The position numbers were made by a program, and so were the translations under genes. A stretch of 64,000 nt of DNA from Microbacter sp. GSS18 (GTDB taxonomy: Bacteria; Actinomycetota; Actinomycetes; Actinomycetales; Microbacteriaceae). The notes below the pieces were generated by a model, which ran no database searches, had not been told where the DNA came from, and saw only the letters and a program-made list of their open reading frames with translations. Positions 40,095 through 48,320 of the stretch are shown here, piece after piece. Within the stretch, counting starts at the first letter, position 1, and the number at the start of each line of letters is the position of its first letter. The DNA is taken from assembly GCA_029319145.1 (NCBI GenBank), contig CP119753.1, positions 2,108,001-2,172,000 on the forward strand, written 5' to 3'.

Positions 40095-40124
40095 ACTATA
40101 CCCCCCGGGGTATTCAATCGCCAA
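40095..40124 (-). promoter_or_regulatory. Promoter of the Cys-rich gene with CsoR-type operator in the spacer
   Basis: On the minus strand: -35 TTGGCG (40124-40119), spacer of 18 bases, -10 TATAGT (40100-40095). The palindrome TACCCC-CC-GGGGTA (40099-40112) fills the spacer and matches the operator before copZ (TACCCC-CAT-GGGGTA). Confidence 0.75.
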
Positions 40125-40185
40125 TCGGGCGTTCGAAATGTGCGCCCGGTATCATCGCCGCGCACACACGACCCCGGGAGGATGG

Positions 40186-40746
40186 GTGGCACTCGCCCGC
40201 CGAACACGCACCGCGATCGCCGTCGGCTCGACGCTCGTCGGCCTGATCGTCGTGCTGCTCGTCGTCGGCCTCCCGCTGTACGTCTTCCCCGCGAGCGCGA
40301 CGATCCAGCGCGCCGACCTGGTGCAGGTGCTCGGCCCGGCGCAGGACGACCGCATCGAGATGGCCGAGCAGCTCGTCGCCGACGGCTACGCCGGGCACAT
40401 CCTCGTCTCGGTTCCCCCCGAGGGCGAGCCGGCGTCGGATCCCGAGTGGTGCTCGGACCCGCTCTTCACGTGCCGCGTGCCGGACCCGTACACCACCGAC
40501 GGCGAGACGGTCATGCTCGAGCAGTACGCGCGCGAGCACGGGGTGTCGAGCACGATCGTCCTCACCGAGACCGGGCACGTCTCGCGCGCCCGCTACATCT
40601 ACGCCACGTGCTACCCGGGCGAGGCGACCGTCGTGGAGGTTCCGGCCGAGCGCACGCTGTCGTGGCTGCTGTGGACGTACGCGTACCAGTCGGGCGCCTT
40701 CATCAAGGCCTTCCTGACGCCGTGCGCCGACACGCCCGGCCCCTGA
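40186..40746 (+). CDS. YdcF/DUF218-like membrane-anchored protein
   Basis: A 186-residue protein with one N-terminal signal-anchor (about residues 7-31, TAIAVGSTLVGLIVVLLVVGLPLYV) and an outer domain of the YdcF/DUF218 type: ADLVQVLGPAQDDRIEMAEQLVADGYAGHILVS, then HVSRARYIYAT. YdcF relatives bind nucleotide-like ligands or act on envelope precursors; function here is unknown. Four cysteines may form disulfides. GGGAGG five bases before GTG 40186 sets the start. Shares an intergenic region with the divergent copper-box promoter, so could be affected by it. Confidence 0.75.
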   Translation: MALARRTRTAIAVGSTLVGLIVVLLVVGLPLYVFPASATIQRADLVQVLGPAQDDRIEMAEQLVADGYAGHILVSVPPEGEPASDPEWCSDPLFTCRVPDPYTTDGETVMLEQYAREHGVSSTIVLTETGHVSRARYIYATCYPGEATVVEVPAERTLSWLLWTYAYQSGAFIKAFLTPCADTPGP

Positions 40747-40752
40747 GCGGGC

Positions 40753-40758
40753 TACGCT
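40753..40758 (+). promoter_or_regulatory. Leaderless-type -10 hexamer (TACGCT)
   Basis: TACGCT six bases before GTG 40765, in the 18-base gap after the YdcF-like gene. Confidence 0.45.
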
Positions 40759-40764
40759 GATCCC

Positions 40765-41697
40765 GTGCGCCTGGGAGTCCTCGACATCGGCTCGAACACC
40801 GTCCATCTGCTGATCGCCAACACCCGCCCGGGCGGCAGACCCCTCGCGGCGACGAGCAATCGCACCGTGCTGAGGCTCATGCGCTATCTGCAGCCCGACG
40901 GCTCGATCAGCGAGGAGGGCATCGTCGCGCTCGAAGAGGCCGTGGGCCAGGCGCGCCGGACGGCCGAGGACGAGAAGGTCGACGAACTGCTCGCCACCGC
41001 GACGTCTGCGGTCCGCGAGGCCGCCAACGGCGAGCACGTGATCGAGCGCATCGAGACCGCGCTCGGCCAGCAGCTGCAGGTGCTCGGCGGCGAGGCCGAG
41101 GCGCGATACACCTTCCTCGCGGTGCGACGCTGGTTCGGCTGGTCGGCCGGGCAGATCCTGCTGTTCGACATCGGCGGCGGTTCGCTCGAGATCGCGGCCG
41201 GCGCCGACGAGCTGCCGGATGCTGCCGAATCGGTCCCGCTGGGCGCTGGGCGCATGACCGTGGAGTTCCTCCCCGACGATCCGCCCACCGAAGACGATAT
41301 CGAGGCGCTCAAGAAGCACGCCATGAAGGTCCTGAAGCCGGTCGCCGAGCGGTTCGGCGAGCTCGATCGACCCGACCACGTCGTCGGCTCGTCGAAGGCC
41401 ATCCGGTCGCTGGCGAAGCTCGCGGGGTACCCCGTGCCGGGCTGGTCGGGCATCGAGCGGATGGTGCTGCCACGGCAGGCGCTGAAGTCCTGGATCCCGC
41501 GCCTGGCGCGCATCCCCGCGGAGGCACGGCAGGAGCTTCCCGGCATCACCGCCGACAGGACGTTCCAGATCGTGGCGGGCGCTGTCGTCCTCGAGCGCGC
41601 GATGAAGGCGATGGACGTCGAGGAGCTCGAGGTGTCGCCATGGGCGCTGCGCGAGGGCGTGATGCTCCGCTACATCGAGGCGATGGCCTGGGGCTGA
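40765..41697 (+). CDS. Ppx/GppA family phosphatase
   Basis: A 310-residue ASKHA-fold phosphatase related to exopolyphosphatase and pppGpp pyrophosphatase. Family motifs: LGVLDIGSNTVHLLIA, ATATSAVREAANGE, GEAEARYTFLAV, FDIGGGSLEIA and LGAGRMT. It corresponds to the short actinobacterial Ppx1-type without the long C-terminal domain, so whether it acts on polyP or (p)ppGpp is open. GTG 40765 is supported by the TACGCT spacing. Confidence 0.9.
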   Translation: MRLGVLDIGSNTVHLLIANTRPGGRPLAATSNRTVLRLMRYLQPDGSISEEGIVALEEAVGQARRTAEDEKVDELLATATSAVREAANGEHVIERIETALGQQLQVLGGEAEARYTFLAVRRWFGWSAGQILLFDIGGGSLEIAAGADELPDAAESVPLGAGRMTVEFLPDDPPTEDDIEALKKHAMKVLKPVAERFGELDRPDHVVGSSKAIRSLAKLAGYPVPGWSGIERMVLPRQALKSWIPRLARIPAEARQELPGITADRTFQIVAGAVVLERAMKAMDVEELEVSPWALREGVMLRYIEAMAWG

Positions 41698-41840
41698 GCG
41701 CCCCGTCCCCGATCGCGCCGGCGGGCACACCCCTGGACTCGACCCCGCACCCGGGCGAGACTGGGCTGAGCGATCGGCTGGGGCCTGGACGCACGACCGC
41801 GGATGCGCCCCGACCGGCAGCGGATGCGAGGAGGCGCGGC

Positions 41841-43349
41841 ATGCCTGCAGACACCATCACACTCTCGACGGCCCGCCCGCTCGCTCTGGACGAGCTGCAG
41901 GCGGTCGCCCGCGAGGGCGCCCCCGTCGGGCTCGCAGACGATGCCCGCGCCCGCATCGCGCAGGGCCGGGCGGTGCTCCAGGACGCCCTGGATGCCGGGA
42001 CGCGCGTCTACGGCCTCAACACGGGCCTCGGCCACATGCGCGACGAGGTGATCCCGACCGAGGTCCTGCTGGCCTATCAGCCGATGATCGTCACGGGCCA
42101 TGCGGCCGGCGTCGGGATGGCGCTCGGCGATGCCGAGGTGCGCGCGATGATGCTGGCCCGCGCGGCCGGCGCCGTGCGGGGCTACAGCGGGTTGAGCGTC
42201 GCGACGGTCGAGCGGTACCTCGAGCTGCTCAACGCCGGCATCGTGCCGCTCGTTCCGGCCGTCGGCTCCATCGGCGCCTCGGACCTGTCGCATCTCGCCG
42301 CGATCGGCCAGACGCTGATCGGCCTCGGCGAGGCGCGATACGCGGGCGAGCGGATGCCGGCGGCCGATGCGCTGGCCCGCGCGGGCCTGGAGCCGCTGGT
42401 GCTCGGCCCCAAGGAGGGTCTCGCCGTCGTCTCCGAGAACGCCTATGCGATCGGCGTCGGCGCCTTGGCGCTCGGCGAGATCGCCCGCGTCCTGCGGCTG
42501 GCGGACGTCGCCGCGGCGCTGACCATGGAGGCGACGGGGGCGAACCTGTCGCCGCTGGATCCCGAGGCGGCGGTCGCACGCCGGTTCGCCGGCCAGGCCG
42601 ACGTCGCGCGCGCAATCCTCGCCCTGCTGGAAGGCAGCCACCTCACCGAGCCCGGGGCGGCGGTGTCGCTGCAGGATCCGCTCTCGGTGCGCACGGTGGC
42701 TCAGGTGCACGGGGCGGCGCTGCGCACCTTCCGCGATCTCGCCGCGGTCGTCGAGACCGAGCTCAACTCCGCCGACGACAATCCGCTGACCAGTCCCGAC
42801 ACCGGCCGCGCGATCTCGACCGGCAACTTCCATCCGATGGAGCTGGCGCTCGGATTCGAGGGGATGCGGGTCGCGCTGGCCCACCTGGCGCTCACGAGCG
42901 AGCGGCGCGGCAGCGCCATGGCCACCCGGCTGTGGGAGTCGCTCCCCGATCCGGCGGAGCTGTGGCGCTCCGCGGGCATCGGCGGGTACGCGTACGCCGC
43001 GACGCTCGCGCGCATCCGCACGCTCGCCGGGCCGATCACCCTCAACATCCCCGCGCTGGACAACGGTCAGGAGGATCACGCGACGGGCGCTCCTCTCGCC
43101 GTCGACCTGACGCGCGAGGTGACCGGGCTGCTCGAGCAGATGTACGTCGGCGAGATCGCGACGGCGACCGTCCTGCTCTCACGCAGCGGGCACCGAGCAC
43201 TCGGACGCGGGACGGGCCCGTTCGCCGAGCTCGTGCGGGAGGGGATGGCGACGCGAGGTCGGGACGAGTCGGGGGCCGACCTGCTCGACCGCGTCGGGCG
43301 CCGGATCAGCGCGCGGGTGTCCGCGCGGATCGCGCCGGATCAGTCGTAG
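41841..43349 (+). CDS. Aromatic amino acid lyase (HAL/PAL) homologue with altered MIO motif
   Basis: A 502-residue member of the histidine/phenylalanine ammonia-lyase family. Conserved: YGLNTGLGHMRDE (catalytic tyrosine), LEPLVLGPKEGLAVV, ADDNPLTS and NGQEDHATGA. The cofactor-forming Ala-Ser-Gly tripeptide is altered: the family reads GSVGASGDLAPLA, this protein GSIGASDLSHLAAI, so Ser147 is followed by Asp148 and the glycine is lost (codons 42276-42284). The inner-loop NGT and the QDAYSLR tyrosine are also changed (SEN, QDPLSVR). Normal MIO formation is therefore doubtful. GAGGAGG six bases before ATG 41841 fixes the start. No hut genes are adjacent. Confidence 0.85.
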   Translation: MPADTITLSTARPLALDELQAVAREGAPVGLADDARARIAQGRAVLQDALDAGTRVYGLNTGLGHMRDEVIPTEVLLAYQPMIVTGHAAGVGMALGDAEVRAMMLARAAGAVRGYSGLSVATVERYLELLNAGIVPLVPAVGSIGASDLSHLAAIGQTLIGLGEARYAGERMPAADALARAGLEPLVLGPKEGLAVVSENAYAIGVGALALGEIARVLRLADVAAALTMEATGANLSPLDPEAAVARRFAGQADVARAILALLEGSHLTEPGAAVSLQDPLSVRTVAQVHGAALRTFRDLAAVVETELNSADDNPLTSPDTGRAISTGNFHPMELALGFEGMRVALAHLALTSERRGSAMATRLWESLPDPAELWRSAGIGGYAYAATLARIRTLAGPITLNIPALDNGQEDHATGAPLAVDLTREVTGLLEQMYVGEIATATVLLSRSGHRALGRGTGPFAELVREGMATRGRDESGADLLDRVGRRISARVSARIAPDQS

Positions 43350-43456
43350 CCGAGGGTGACGATCGCCTCGGTGACCGGCGGGTTCTCCATGGGGGTCATG
43401 GTCGGGTAGCCGAGGGGCATCGCGCTGTGGGTCGGGTTGAATCCTGCGGTGTTCAC
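43340..43456 (-). CDS. 38-residue ORF with its own promoter
   Basis: GTG 43456 to TGA 43340 encodes MNTAGFNPTHSAMPLGYPTM plus 18 residues ending VTLGYD; it is rich in Pro, Met and Thr, with no Cys and no signal peptide. Support is promoter context: TAGACT exactly six bases before the GTG (leaderless pattern), TTGTGT 17 bases further upstream, and a perfect TGTGGTCTGACCACA palindrome between them. It overlaps the lyase 3' end by ten bases. No homologue is recognised; a regulatory or precursor peptide is possible. Confidence 0.5.
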   Translation of the reverse strand: MNTAGFNPTHSAMPLGYPTMTPMENPPVTEAIVTLGYD

Positions 43457-43462
43457 GTTCCC

Positions 43463-43491
43463 AGTCTACCTTCTGTGGTCTGACCACACAA
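43463..43491 (-). promoter_or_regulatory. Promoter with FadR/GntR-type palindrome
   Basis: Minus strand: -35 TTGTGT (43491-43486), 17-base spacer, -10 TAGACT (43468-43463). TGTGGTC-T-GACCACA at 43474-43488 is a perfect odd-length palindrome containing TGGTCTGACCA, the FadR-subfamily GntR operator type (TGGTnnnACCA). It would block this promoter and could also affect the plus-strand gene at 43643. Confidence 0.7.
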
Positions 43492-43642
43492 TGGCCACCC
43501 CGGGAGTCGGGAAGGCACGTCCCATTCTCGTCCGTGCCGCCTCGACGCGTGCACAAGACGCGCCCGTGCGCGCGCCGGCGGCCTCCCGGATCTGGCACCG
43601 GCACTGGACTCCCCCGTCGCGAACGGGCCAGTATGGGCGAGT

Positions 43643-46234
43643 ATGGGGACGCGCGCTGCGATCCGAACGCCCGACCAGCGCATCCGGGTCTTCGTCAGTT
43701 CCACTCTGCGGGAGCTCGAGCCGGAGCGCCGAGCGGCGCGCGCGGCGATCGAGTCGCTGCGTCTGGCCCCCGTCATGTTCGAGCTCGGCGCGCGCCCGCA
43801 CCCGCCCCGCGATCTGTACCGGTCGTACCTCGCGCAGAGCGACGTGTTCCTGGGCATCTACGGCGAGAGCTACGGATGGGTCGCCCCCGATGAGCAGGTG
43901 TCCGGGCTCGAGGACGAGTATCTGCTGTCGGGCGACCTGCCGAGCCTCATCTACATCAAGGACCCCGCACCGCAGCGGGACGAGCGGCTGACGGGTCTGC
44001 TGGGGCGCATCCAGGACGACGACCGCGTGTCGTTCCTGCAGTACTCGACGCCCGAGCAGCTGGGCGAGTACATCCGGCGCGACCTGGCGACGATGCTCGC
44101 CGAGCGGTTCGTCGCCGTGGAGGACCGCAGCACGCTCGCCGACGAGGCACCGGCGACACCGACGATCTCTGCGTCGGATCTCCCCGTGCGGTACTCCCCC
44201 ATCATCGGGCGGGATGCCGACCTCGCCGCGGTGCGCGGCATGCTCGCCGATCCGTCGGCGCGACTCATCACGATCCAGGGTCCCGGAGGCATCGGGAAGT
44301 CGCGCTTCGCCATCGAGATCGCCCACGAGGAGGCCGGCGCCGGGCGCGATGTCGCGTTCGCCGGACTCGAGGCCGTCACGTCGCCGCAGAACGTCATCGC
44401 CGCGCTCGCGCGCGCGCTCGGCGTGCGCGACGCCGCGAATCAGGGGTCTCTGGAAGACAAGCTCGCGGACGCCGTGGGCGGGCGCGAGGTGCTGCTCGTG
44501 GTCGACAACATGGAGCAGGTGCTCGATGCCGCGTCCACGCTGGTGCGGCTCCTCGCCGAAGCGCCCTCCCTGCGGCTGCTCGTGACGAGCCGCTCGCCGC
44601 TGCGCGTGCGGGCGGAGCGCGTGTACGAACTCGGAGCGCTCGCCATGCCCCGGCGCGACGCCGACGCCGACGAGGCGACCCGCACCCCGGCCGTCGCTCT
44701 GTTCGCGGAGCGGGCGGCCGCGGTGCGCCCGGGGTTCGCGGTCACCGACGACAACGTCGGAGCGGTGACGGCCGTGTGCCGCGCCCTCGACGGCGTGCCC
44801 CTGGCGATCGAGCTGGCCGCGGCGCGCACGCGGTCGCTGTCGACGCGCGATCTGCTGCGCCGCCTGGATTCGTCGCTGTCGCTGCTGGTGTCGGGACCGC
44901 GCGATCTGCCGGAGCGCCAGCGGGCGCTGCGCACGACGATCCAGTGGAGCGTGGATCTGCTCGATGACGAGGCCCATGCGGCGCTGCTCGCCCTCTCGGT
45001 GTTCCGGGGACCGTTCAGTCTCGAGTCGGCCGAACGACTGCTCGACCTGCTCGAGACGCCCGACCCGCTCGGGGCGATCGAGGCGCTGGTCGACTCGAGC
45101 CTGCTCAGCCGTGCCGACCGCGGCGCGACGCCGCGATTCCGGATGCTGGCGGTGGTGCGCGCCTATGCGGCCGAGCTCCTGTCCCCGCCCGACGCGGCCG
45201 CGGCGCACGCCGCGTGGATCGAGGTCTATGAAGAGCTCGCGACGCGCGCCGAGAAGGGCCTGCGGGGCGAGGACCAGATCGCGTGGCTCGCGGGGCTCGA
45301 GGCCGAGGCGTCGAACCTCGCCGGCGTCATGCGCGCACAGCTGGACGACCGCAGACTCGACGAGGCCGCGTCGCACGCGTGGCTGCTGTACTTGTTCCTG
45401 TGGATCGGCGGCTATCTCGGCATCGAACGCGACTGGATGGCGGAGCTGCTCGACATCGCCGAGCGCGACGGAGTCCCGATCGAGGACCGCACCCGCGCGA
45501 TCGCGCTCTACCACGTCAACGCCGTGCAGTTCTGGCAGGACCCCGATTACGACGCGAGGCCGGGTATGACCGAGTCGCGCGATCTGTTCGCGCGGGCCGG
45601 GGATGAGGCCGGCGCCGCCCTCGCGGGCGTCTCGGTGGGCCTGGCGCTGCTGGCGCGCCGCGATCCGGCGCTGTTCCCGAGCGCCATCGCCGAACTCGAG
45701 GGCAGCCTCGCGCGCTATCGCTCGATCGACCACACGTGGGGCATGGCGATGGCGCTCGTGACCCTCGGGCGGATCGCCCTCCTCGCGGGCGACGTCGCCA
45801 CCGCCCGCACCCGGTGCGAGGAGAGCCTCGCGCTGGCGCGCTCGGCGGGCGAGAGGGTGGGCATCGTGATCGCCCAGAACCACGTGGGATGGGCGAGGTT
45901 CCTCGCCGGCGACGCCGAGGGAGCGCGCGTGGAGTTCGCCGAGTCGCTCGACATCTCGCTCGCGCTGCGCCACGAAGAGGGCATCGCCTACGGGCTCGAG
46001 GCGTTCGTCGCGCTCAAGGCGGCCGCCGGCGACGCCGCCGGCGCGGGGCGTCTGCTCGGGGCCGCCCAGACGCTGCGACGCCGCAAGGGCATCCTCAACC
46101 CCGGCGCGTTCGAGTTCTACATGATCCCGCTCGGCGCGCTGCGCGAGGCCGGCCTCGGCGACGAGATCGACCGGGCCGCCGCGGCGGGAGCCGAACTGTC
46201 CGTGACCGACGTGCTGGGGGACGTACGTGACTGA
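43643..46234 (+). CDS. DUF4062-NB-ARC-TPR STAND ATPase
   Basis: An 863-residue signal-transduction ATPase. Residues 13-105 form a DUF4062 domain (RIRVFVSSTLRELEPERRAA, DVFLGIYGESYGW, ISGLEDEY-like VSGLEDEY). Residues about 185-480 are an NB-ARC/STAND module: P-loop GPGGIGKS (213-220), Walker B LLVVDNM (284-290), sensor LLVTSRSPLRV, and GVPLAIELAA. The winged-helix ISLSVF-like LLALSVFRGPFS follows, then about 350 residues of TPR-type helices as the probable ligand sensor. Bacterial STAND proteins act as regulators or phage-defence sensors; which applies here is unknown. It has no clear Shine-Dalgarno. Its end overlaps the next gene by eight bases. Confidence 0.85.
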   Translation: MGTRAAIRTPDQRIRVFVSSTLRELEPERRAARAAIESLRLAPVMFELGARPHPPRDLYRSYLAQSDVFLGIYGESYGWVAPDEQVSGLEDEYLLSGDLPSLIYIKDPAPQRDERLTGLLGRIQDDDRVSFLQYSTPEQLGEYIRRDLATMLAERFVAVEDRSTLADEAPATPTISASDLPVRYSPIIGRDADLAAVRGMLADPSARLITIQGPGGIGKSRFAIEIAHEEAGAGRDVAFAGLEAVTSPQNVIAALARALGVRDAANQGSLEDKLADAVGGREVLLVVDNMEQVLDAASTLVRLLAEAPSLRLLVTSRSPLRVRAERVYELGALAMPRRDADADEATRTPAVALFAERAAAVRPGFAVTDDNVGAVTAVCRALDGVPLAIELAAARTRSLSTRDLLRRLDSSLSLLVSGPRDLPERQRALRTTIQWSVDLLDDEAHAALLALSVFRGPFSLESAERLLDLLETPDPLGAIEALVDSSLLSRADRGATPRFRMLAVVRAYAAELLSPPDAAAAHAAWIEVYEELATRAEKGLRGEDQIAWLAGLEAEASNLAGVMRAQLDDRRLDEAASHAWLLYLFLWIGGYLGIERDWMAELLDIAERDGVPIEDRTRAIALYHVNAVQFWQDPDYDARPGMTESRDLFARAGDEAGAALAGVSVGLALLARRDPALFPSAIAELEGSLARYRSIDHTWGMAMALVTLGRIALLAGDVATARTRCEESLALARSAGERVGIVIAQNHVGWARFLAGDAEGARVEFAESLDISLALRHEEGIAYGLEAFVALKAAAGDAAGAGRLLGAAQTLRRRKGILNPGAFEFYMIPLGALREAGLGDEIDRAAAAGAELSVTDVLGDVRD

Positions 46235-47087
46235 GAACATCACCGGGACGGATGCCGCGACATCCGCCGCTCCCATCCGCAGCGACCGGATCCTGCCGGT
46301 CACCCGCTGGGTCGCCGTGATCATCGTCCCGTTCCTGGTGGCGGCGGCGGTGCTGCTGTTCGGCCTGCCGGCGCGCAGCGGCGAGCTGTTCGCGTGGCAG
46401 ATCGACCCGCCGCTGTCGGCCTTCATGCTCGCCTCGGCATACGTCGGGGGGATCTGGTTCTTCGGCCGCGTCGCCTTCGAGCGCAGATGGCACCGCGTCG
46501 CACCCGGCTACCCCGCCGTGACGGTGTTCGCGGCGGCACTGATGGTGGCGACGCTGCTGCATCTGGACCGCTTCTCGGACAACATCTCGTTCTGGACGTG
46601 GCTCGTGCTCTACGCGACGACGCCGTTCATCGTCGCGGCGCTGTGGGCGATCCAGCGCCGCTACGCCGACCCGCGCCCCGATGATCCCGAGACGCTCGTG
46701 CCCGGCTGGGTGCGCTGGGCCGTCGCGATCGTCGGCACCGGAGCGCTCGTCTTCGGCGCGCTGATGTGGATCGCGCCGGACGCGATCATCCCGCACTGGG
46801 CGTGGGAGCTCACTCCGCTGACCGCGAAGGTCGTCGGCGCGGTGCTGTCACTGACGGCGGTGGTCGGGTACGGGATGCTCGCCGACGCCCGCTGGAGCTC
46901 TTTCCGCATCCTCTTCCAGGCTCAGCTGGTCAGTCTCGCCGCGATCATCGTGTCCCTGATCCTCGGCGCCGCCGCCCTGCGGCCGGATCGCCCGATGACG
47001 TGGGCGTTCCTCGCCCTCATCGCCTCGGCGGCCCTGCTGTATCTCGCCCTGACGGTGTGGATGGAGCGGCGGCTCCGCACCCCCTGA
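46227..47087 (+). CDS. Eight-helix membrane protein paired with the STAND ATPase
   Basis: A 286-residue protein with about eight hydrophobic helices (first WVAVIIVPFLVAAAVLLFGL, last TWAFLALIASAALLYLALTVW), short loops and a charged 20-residue N terminus. No enzyme motif is visible. GTG 46227 overlaps the STAND gene by eight bases and has GGGGG seven bases upstream inside it, so the two are translated together. It could be the effector or output of the ATPase, or a bystander permease; no family is recognised. Confidence 0.75.
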   Translation: MTENITGTDAATSAAPIRSDRILPVTRWVAVIIVPFLVAAAVLLFGLPARSGELFAWQIDPPLSAFMLASAYVGGIWFFGRVAFERRWHRVAPGYPAVTVFAAALMVATLLHLDRFSDNISFWTWLVLYATTPFIVAALWAIQRRYADPRPDDPETLVPGWVRWAVAIVGTGALVFGALMWIAPDAIIPHWAWELTPLTAKVVGAVLSLTAVVGYGMLADARWSSFRILFQAQLVSLAAIIVSLILGAAALRPDRPMTWAFLALIASAALLYLALTVWMERRLRTP

Positions 47088-47161
47088 ACCACGGCGCTCC
47101 CGCAGCGCCCGTTCGCGGCGAGTTCCCAGCGCGCGGACATGCAGCTGCCACCCCGGACCCG

Positions 47162-47167
47162 TATGCT
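47162..47167 (+). promoter_or_regulatory. -10 hexamer of the terC riboswitch transcript (TATGCT)
   Basis: TATGCT about ten bases before the riboswitch 5' end; no consensus -35 at 17 bases. Confidence 0.5.
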
Positions 47168-47176
47168 CGAACGGAA

Positions 47177-47273
47177 CAAGGGGAGTACTCCCTCGCGGTG
47201 AGCGCGTCATTACGGGTCCGACGACGGATCCCGCGCCGCCGGTCCGGCTGCGGCCGTGGTGGAGGAGACCTTG
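47177..47273 (+). promoter_or_regulatory. yybP-ykoY (manganese) riboswitch
   Basis: Begins CAAGGGGAGTAC and ends GGAGGAGACCTTG: the family's conserved L1 (GGGGAGUA) and L3 (GAGAC) sequences, with P1 formed by CAAGG (47177-47181) and CCTTG (47269-47273). The centre can form two stems (GGTCCGACGACGGATCC; CCGCCGGTCCGGCTGCGG). The class senses Mn2+ and commonly precedes terC/alx-type exporters, as here. Confidence 0.85.
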
Positions 47274-47306
47274 GCGAAGCCGTTCGCCGACGTCTCTGGA
47301 GCAGCC

Positions 47307-48314
47307 GTGGACATCACTCCCCTCGTGTGGATCATCACGATCGCCATCACGATCGCCTTTTTCGTGTTCGAGTTCTACGCGCACGTGCGAAAGCCGCACG
47401 AGCCGTCGATCGGTGAATCCGCGCGGTGGTCGGCGTTCTACATCGCCCTCGCCCTGCTGTTCGGCGTCGGCATCGGGCTGGTGTCGGGATGGGACTACGG
47501 CGGCGAGTACTTCGCCGGCTACCTCACCGAGAAGGCCCTGTCGATCGACAACCTGTTCGTGTTCCTGCTGGTGATGACCGCCTTCGCGGTGCCGAAGATG
47601 TACCAGCAGAAGGTGCTGCTGATCGGCATCGTCATCGCCCTCGTGATGCGCGGGGCCTTCATCGCGGTCGGCGCCGCGCTCATCGCGAACTTCTCGTGGG
47701 TGTTCTACCTGTTCGGCGCCCTGCTGCTGGTGCTGGCGTACCGCCAGGCGTTCGCCGATCACGCAGGCGATCCCACCGACACCCGGCTGATGCGATTCGC
47801 GCGGCGGCACCTGCCCCTGTCGGACGAGTACGACGGCGATCGCCTCTTCACGGTGCGGAACGGCCGGCGCCTGGTCACCCCCATGCTGCTGACGATCATC
47901 GCGATCGGCGTCGTCGACCTGGTGTTCGCGGTCGACTCGATCCCGGCGATCTACGGGCTGACGGAAGAGGCCTACATCGTCTTCACCGCGAACGCCTTCG
48001 CGCTGATGGGCCTGCGCCAGCTGTACTTCCTGATCGGCGGACTGCTCGAGCGGCTGGTCTACCTGGGACAGGGCCTGGCGGTCATCCTCGCGTTCATCGG
48101 GGTGAAGCTGCTGGTCCACGCCCTCCACGTCAACGAGTTGCCGTTCGTCAACGGCGGCGAGCCCGTGAAATGGCTGCCCGAGATCCCGATCTGGTTCTCG
48201 CTGCTGTTCATCGCCGCGACGATCACGGTGGCGACGGTCGCGAGCCTGGCCAAGACCCGGCGCGACCGCGCGCGGGCGCTCGATCGCGCCGGGCGGGGAG
48301 AGCGGATGCCGTGA
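47307..48314 (+). CDS. TerC/Alx family membrane protein, probable Mn2+ exporter
   Basis: A 335-residue TerC-family protein with about eight helices: LTEKALSIDNLFVFLLVMTAFAVP (the conserved S-x-D-N-x-F motif), RGAFIAVGAALI, DLVFAVDSIPAIYGLT and NAFALMGLRQLYFLIGGLLERLVYLG. The paired Asp-containing helices are the family's ion site. I start at GTG 47307 (MDITPLVW), with GGAG five bases upstream; the frame is open back to 47256, but those codons are the 3' strand of the riboswitch P1 stem. Manganese control fits Mn2+ efflux. Converges with glmM, six bases apart. Confidence 0.9.
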   Translation: MDITPLVWIITIAITIAFFVFEFYAHVRKPHEPSIGESARWSAFYIALALLFGVGIGLVSGWDYGGEYFAGYLTEKALSIDNLFVFLLVMTAFAVPKMYQQKVLLIGIVIALVMRGAFIAVGAALIANFSWVFYLFGALLLVLAYRQAFADHAGDPTDTRLMRFARRHLPLSDEYDGDRLFTVRNGRRLVTPMLLTIIAIGVVDLVFAVDSIPAIYGLTEEAYIVFTANAFALMGLRQLYFLIGGLLERLVYLGQGLAVILAFIGVKLLVHALHVNELPFVNGGEPVKWLPEIPIWFSLLFIAATITVATVASLAKTRRDRARALDRAGRGERMP

Positions 48315-48320
48315 CGGCGG

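Noticed and set aside
47256..47306. Upstream GTG start for terC
   Set aside because: These codons form the 3' P1/L3 part of the yybP-ykoY riboswitch; GTG 47307 has its own Shine-Dalgarno.
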